Source of the DNA: JAWLFY01 sp964462125
GTDB lineage: Bacteria > Planctomycetota > Planctomycetia > Pirellulales > Pirellulaceae
Reading direction: 5' to 3'
Assembly (NCBI GenBank): GCA_964462125.1
Contig: CAYWXT010000061.1
Location: 1 to 24,782 of the forward strand
Length of the DNA: 24,782 nt
Part shown: positions 24,069 to 24,782 of the stretch, piece by piece
Position numbering within the stretch: the stretch's first letter is position 1
Layout: the number at the start of each line of letters is the position of its first letter
Notes under the pieces: generated by a model
Seen by the model: only the letters and a program-made list of their open reading frames with translations
What the model was told of the DNA's origin: nothing
The model's database searches: none
Translations under genes and position numbers: made by a program

Positions 24069-24782
24069 TCAGACACCTTTTCTTGGGAAGGACGGATCGA
24101 TTGGGCGAATGTCAGGCGGCACCAGCACTGCCCCAGACGCGTCCCGCGCCTCTTCGTCCCGCTGCGTTTGCCGCATGGATACCAACTCGTTCGTGATCGC
24201 GTTGCGAAGATCCTTGAACTCCGCATCGTGATTCAGTTCCGTGCGGTCCCGCGGCCGGTCCAACCGCACCGAGAATGCCGGTCCGAGCGAGGCTGCAGGG
24301 CCTGGAGTGAGGGTGACAATCCGGTCGGCGACAAAGATCGCCTCGTCGACATCGTTGGTGATCATCACACAGGTTTGACGCTCTTCTCTCCAGACCCGCA
24401 GAATCTCTTTCTGCATTGTGCTACGGGTCAGCGCATCGAGCGCCGAGAGCGGCTCATCGAGTAACAACACTTTGGGGTTCATCGCCAGCGTCCGCGCTAG
24501 TGATGTCCGTTGCCGCATCCCGCCAGAAAGTTCATGCGGTCGCCGATGCGCGGCGTGTTCCAAGCCGACCATCTCGATGAACTTGTCAATATGCTGGCGG
24601 CGGTCGGCCCTGCTCCAGTGCGCGAACACTCGATCGACCGAAAGCGAAATGTTGCCACGGACGGTCAACCAGGGCAGCAACGAGTAGTTTTGAAAAACCA
24701 ACCCCCGTTCCGCTCCGGGGTCGTGAACCACTTCCCCGTCGAACATGATCTCACCGCAATCGGGTTTGATCAGTCCGGCGAG
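24069..24782 (-). CDS. Nitrate-type ABC transporter ATP-binding protein, 5' end outside the window (NrtC/NrtD-like)
   Basis: A second ATPase of the same transporter, cut by the window edge. The frame is open to base 24782 and begins with LAGLIKPDCGEIMFDGE, which normally follows Walker A, so Walker A lies just outside. The ATG at 24746 is internal. Present are Q-loop VFQNYSLLPWLTV, signature LSGGM, and Walker B VLLLDEP. At the switch-histidine position it has asparagine (MITNDVDEA; codon AAC). After the core come the nitrate-transporter-like LTPGPAASLGPAFSVRLDRP and a short charged tail, not the NrtA-like domain fused to cyanobacterial NrtC. Permease and binding-protein genes are expected upstream, beyond 24782. 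Confidence 0.9.
   Translation of the reverse strand, partial: LAGLIKPDCGEIMFDGEVVHDPGAERGLVFQNYSLLPWLTVRGNISLSVDRVFAHWSRADRRQHIDKFIEMVGLEHAAHRRPHELSGGMRQRTSLARTLAMNPKVLLLDEPLSALDALTRSTMQKEILRVWREERQTCVMITNDVDEAIFVADRIVTLTPGPAASLGPAFSVRLDRPRDRTELNHDAEFKDLRNAITNELVSMRQTQRDEEARDASGAVLVPPDIRPIDPSFPRKGV

Noticed and set aside
1..24782. CRISPR array, transposase or integrase, attachment sites, phage genes
   Set aside because: No regularly spaced repeats, no mobile-element proteins and no tRNA-end duplications were found on reading through the window.

Overview
The window looks like chromosomal DNA from a planctomycete, probably of the Pirellulaceae (Rhodopirellula-like). The basis is a secreted protein with PSCyt1, PSCyt2 (DUF1549) and PSD1 (DUF1553) domains paired with a Tat-exported DUF1501 protein, a gene pair expanded in that phylum. 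High GC, GC-rich third codon positions with long antisense shadow frames, and several genes without a clear Shine-Dalgarno sequence agree. No CRISPR array, insertion sequence, phage gene or rRNA was seen. The genus is inference.

Left part (1-10 kb). The first 290 bases do not belong to the gene that follows. They carry, on the minus strand, a fragment of a SpoIIE/RsbX-type phosphatase that meets a 5'-truncated pyruvate phosphate dikinase (PPDK) head-to-head at one point near 283-291. This is an assembly chimera or a rearrangement breakpoint. After PPDK come a small TPR protein, a convergent DUF2784 membrane protein, the PSD1/DUF1501 pair, a decayed gene remnant, and a minus-strand aldehyde dehydrogenase lying 16 nt behind tRNA-Leu(CAG).

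Middle part (10-15.3 kb). A ribonuclease Z-like metallo-beta-lactamase gene precedes a translation and transcription cluster: tRNA-Thr(TGT), tRNA-Tyr(GTA), tRNA-Gly(TCC), tRNA-Thr(GGT), tuf, tRNA-Trp(CCA), secE, nusG, rplK. This is the classical bacterial order, but it stops after rplK, where rplA-rplJ-rplL-rpoB would be expected. EF-Tu lacks the usual RGITI switch I motif, NusG carries a long acidic/proline-rich N-terminal extension, and a fresh 14-bp tandem duplication lies on the tuf stop codon.

Right part (15.3-24.8 kb, minus strand). One tightly packed operon encodes nitrate uptake and assimilation. In order of transcription it holds two nitrate-type ABC ATPases (the first cut by the window edge), a fused DmsB-DmsC-like iron-sulfur/membrane-anchor protein, a cytoplasmic molybdenum nitrate reductase (NasA/NarB type), a siroheme nitrite reductase (NirA), and an NAD(P)H reductase with an N-terminal iron-sulfur domain in place of a flavodoxin domain. 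A broken DUF2306 gene ends it. Neighbouring genes overlap by 4, 8 and 8 nt or abut. I infer quinol-driven nitrate reduction through the DmsBC fusion, followed by NAD(P)H-driven nitrite reduction through the iron-sulfur flavoprotein. This modular assimilatory system is the most interesting biology in the window.
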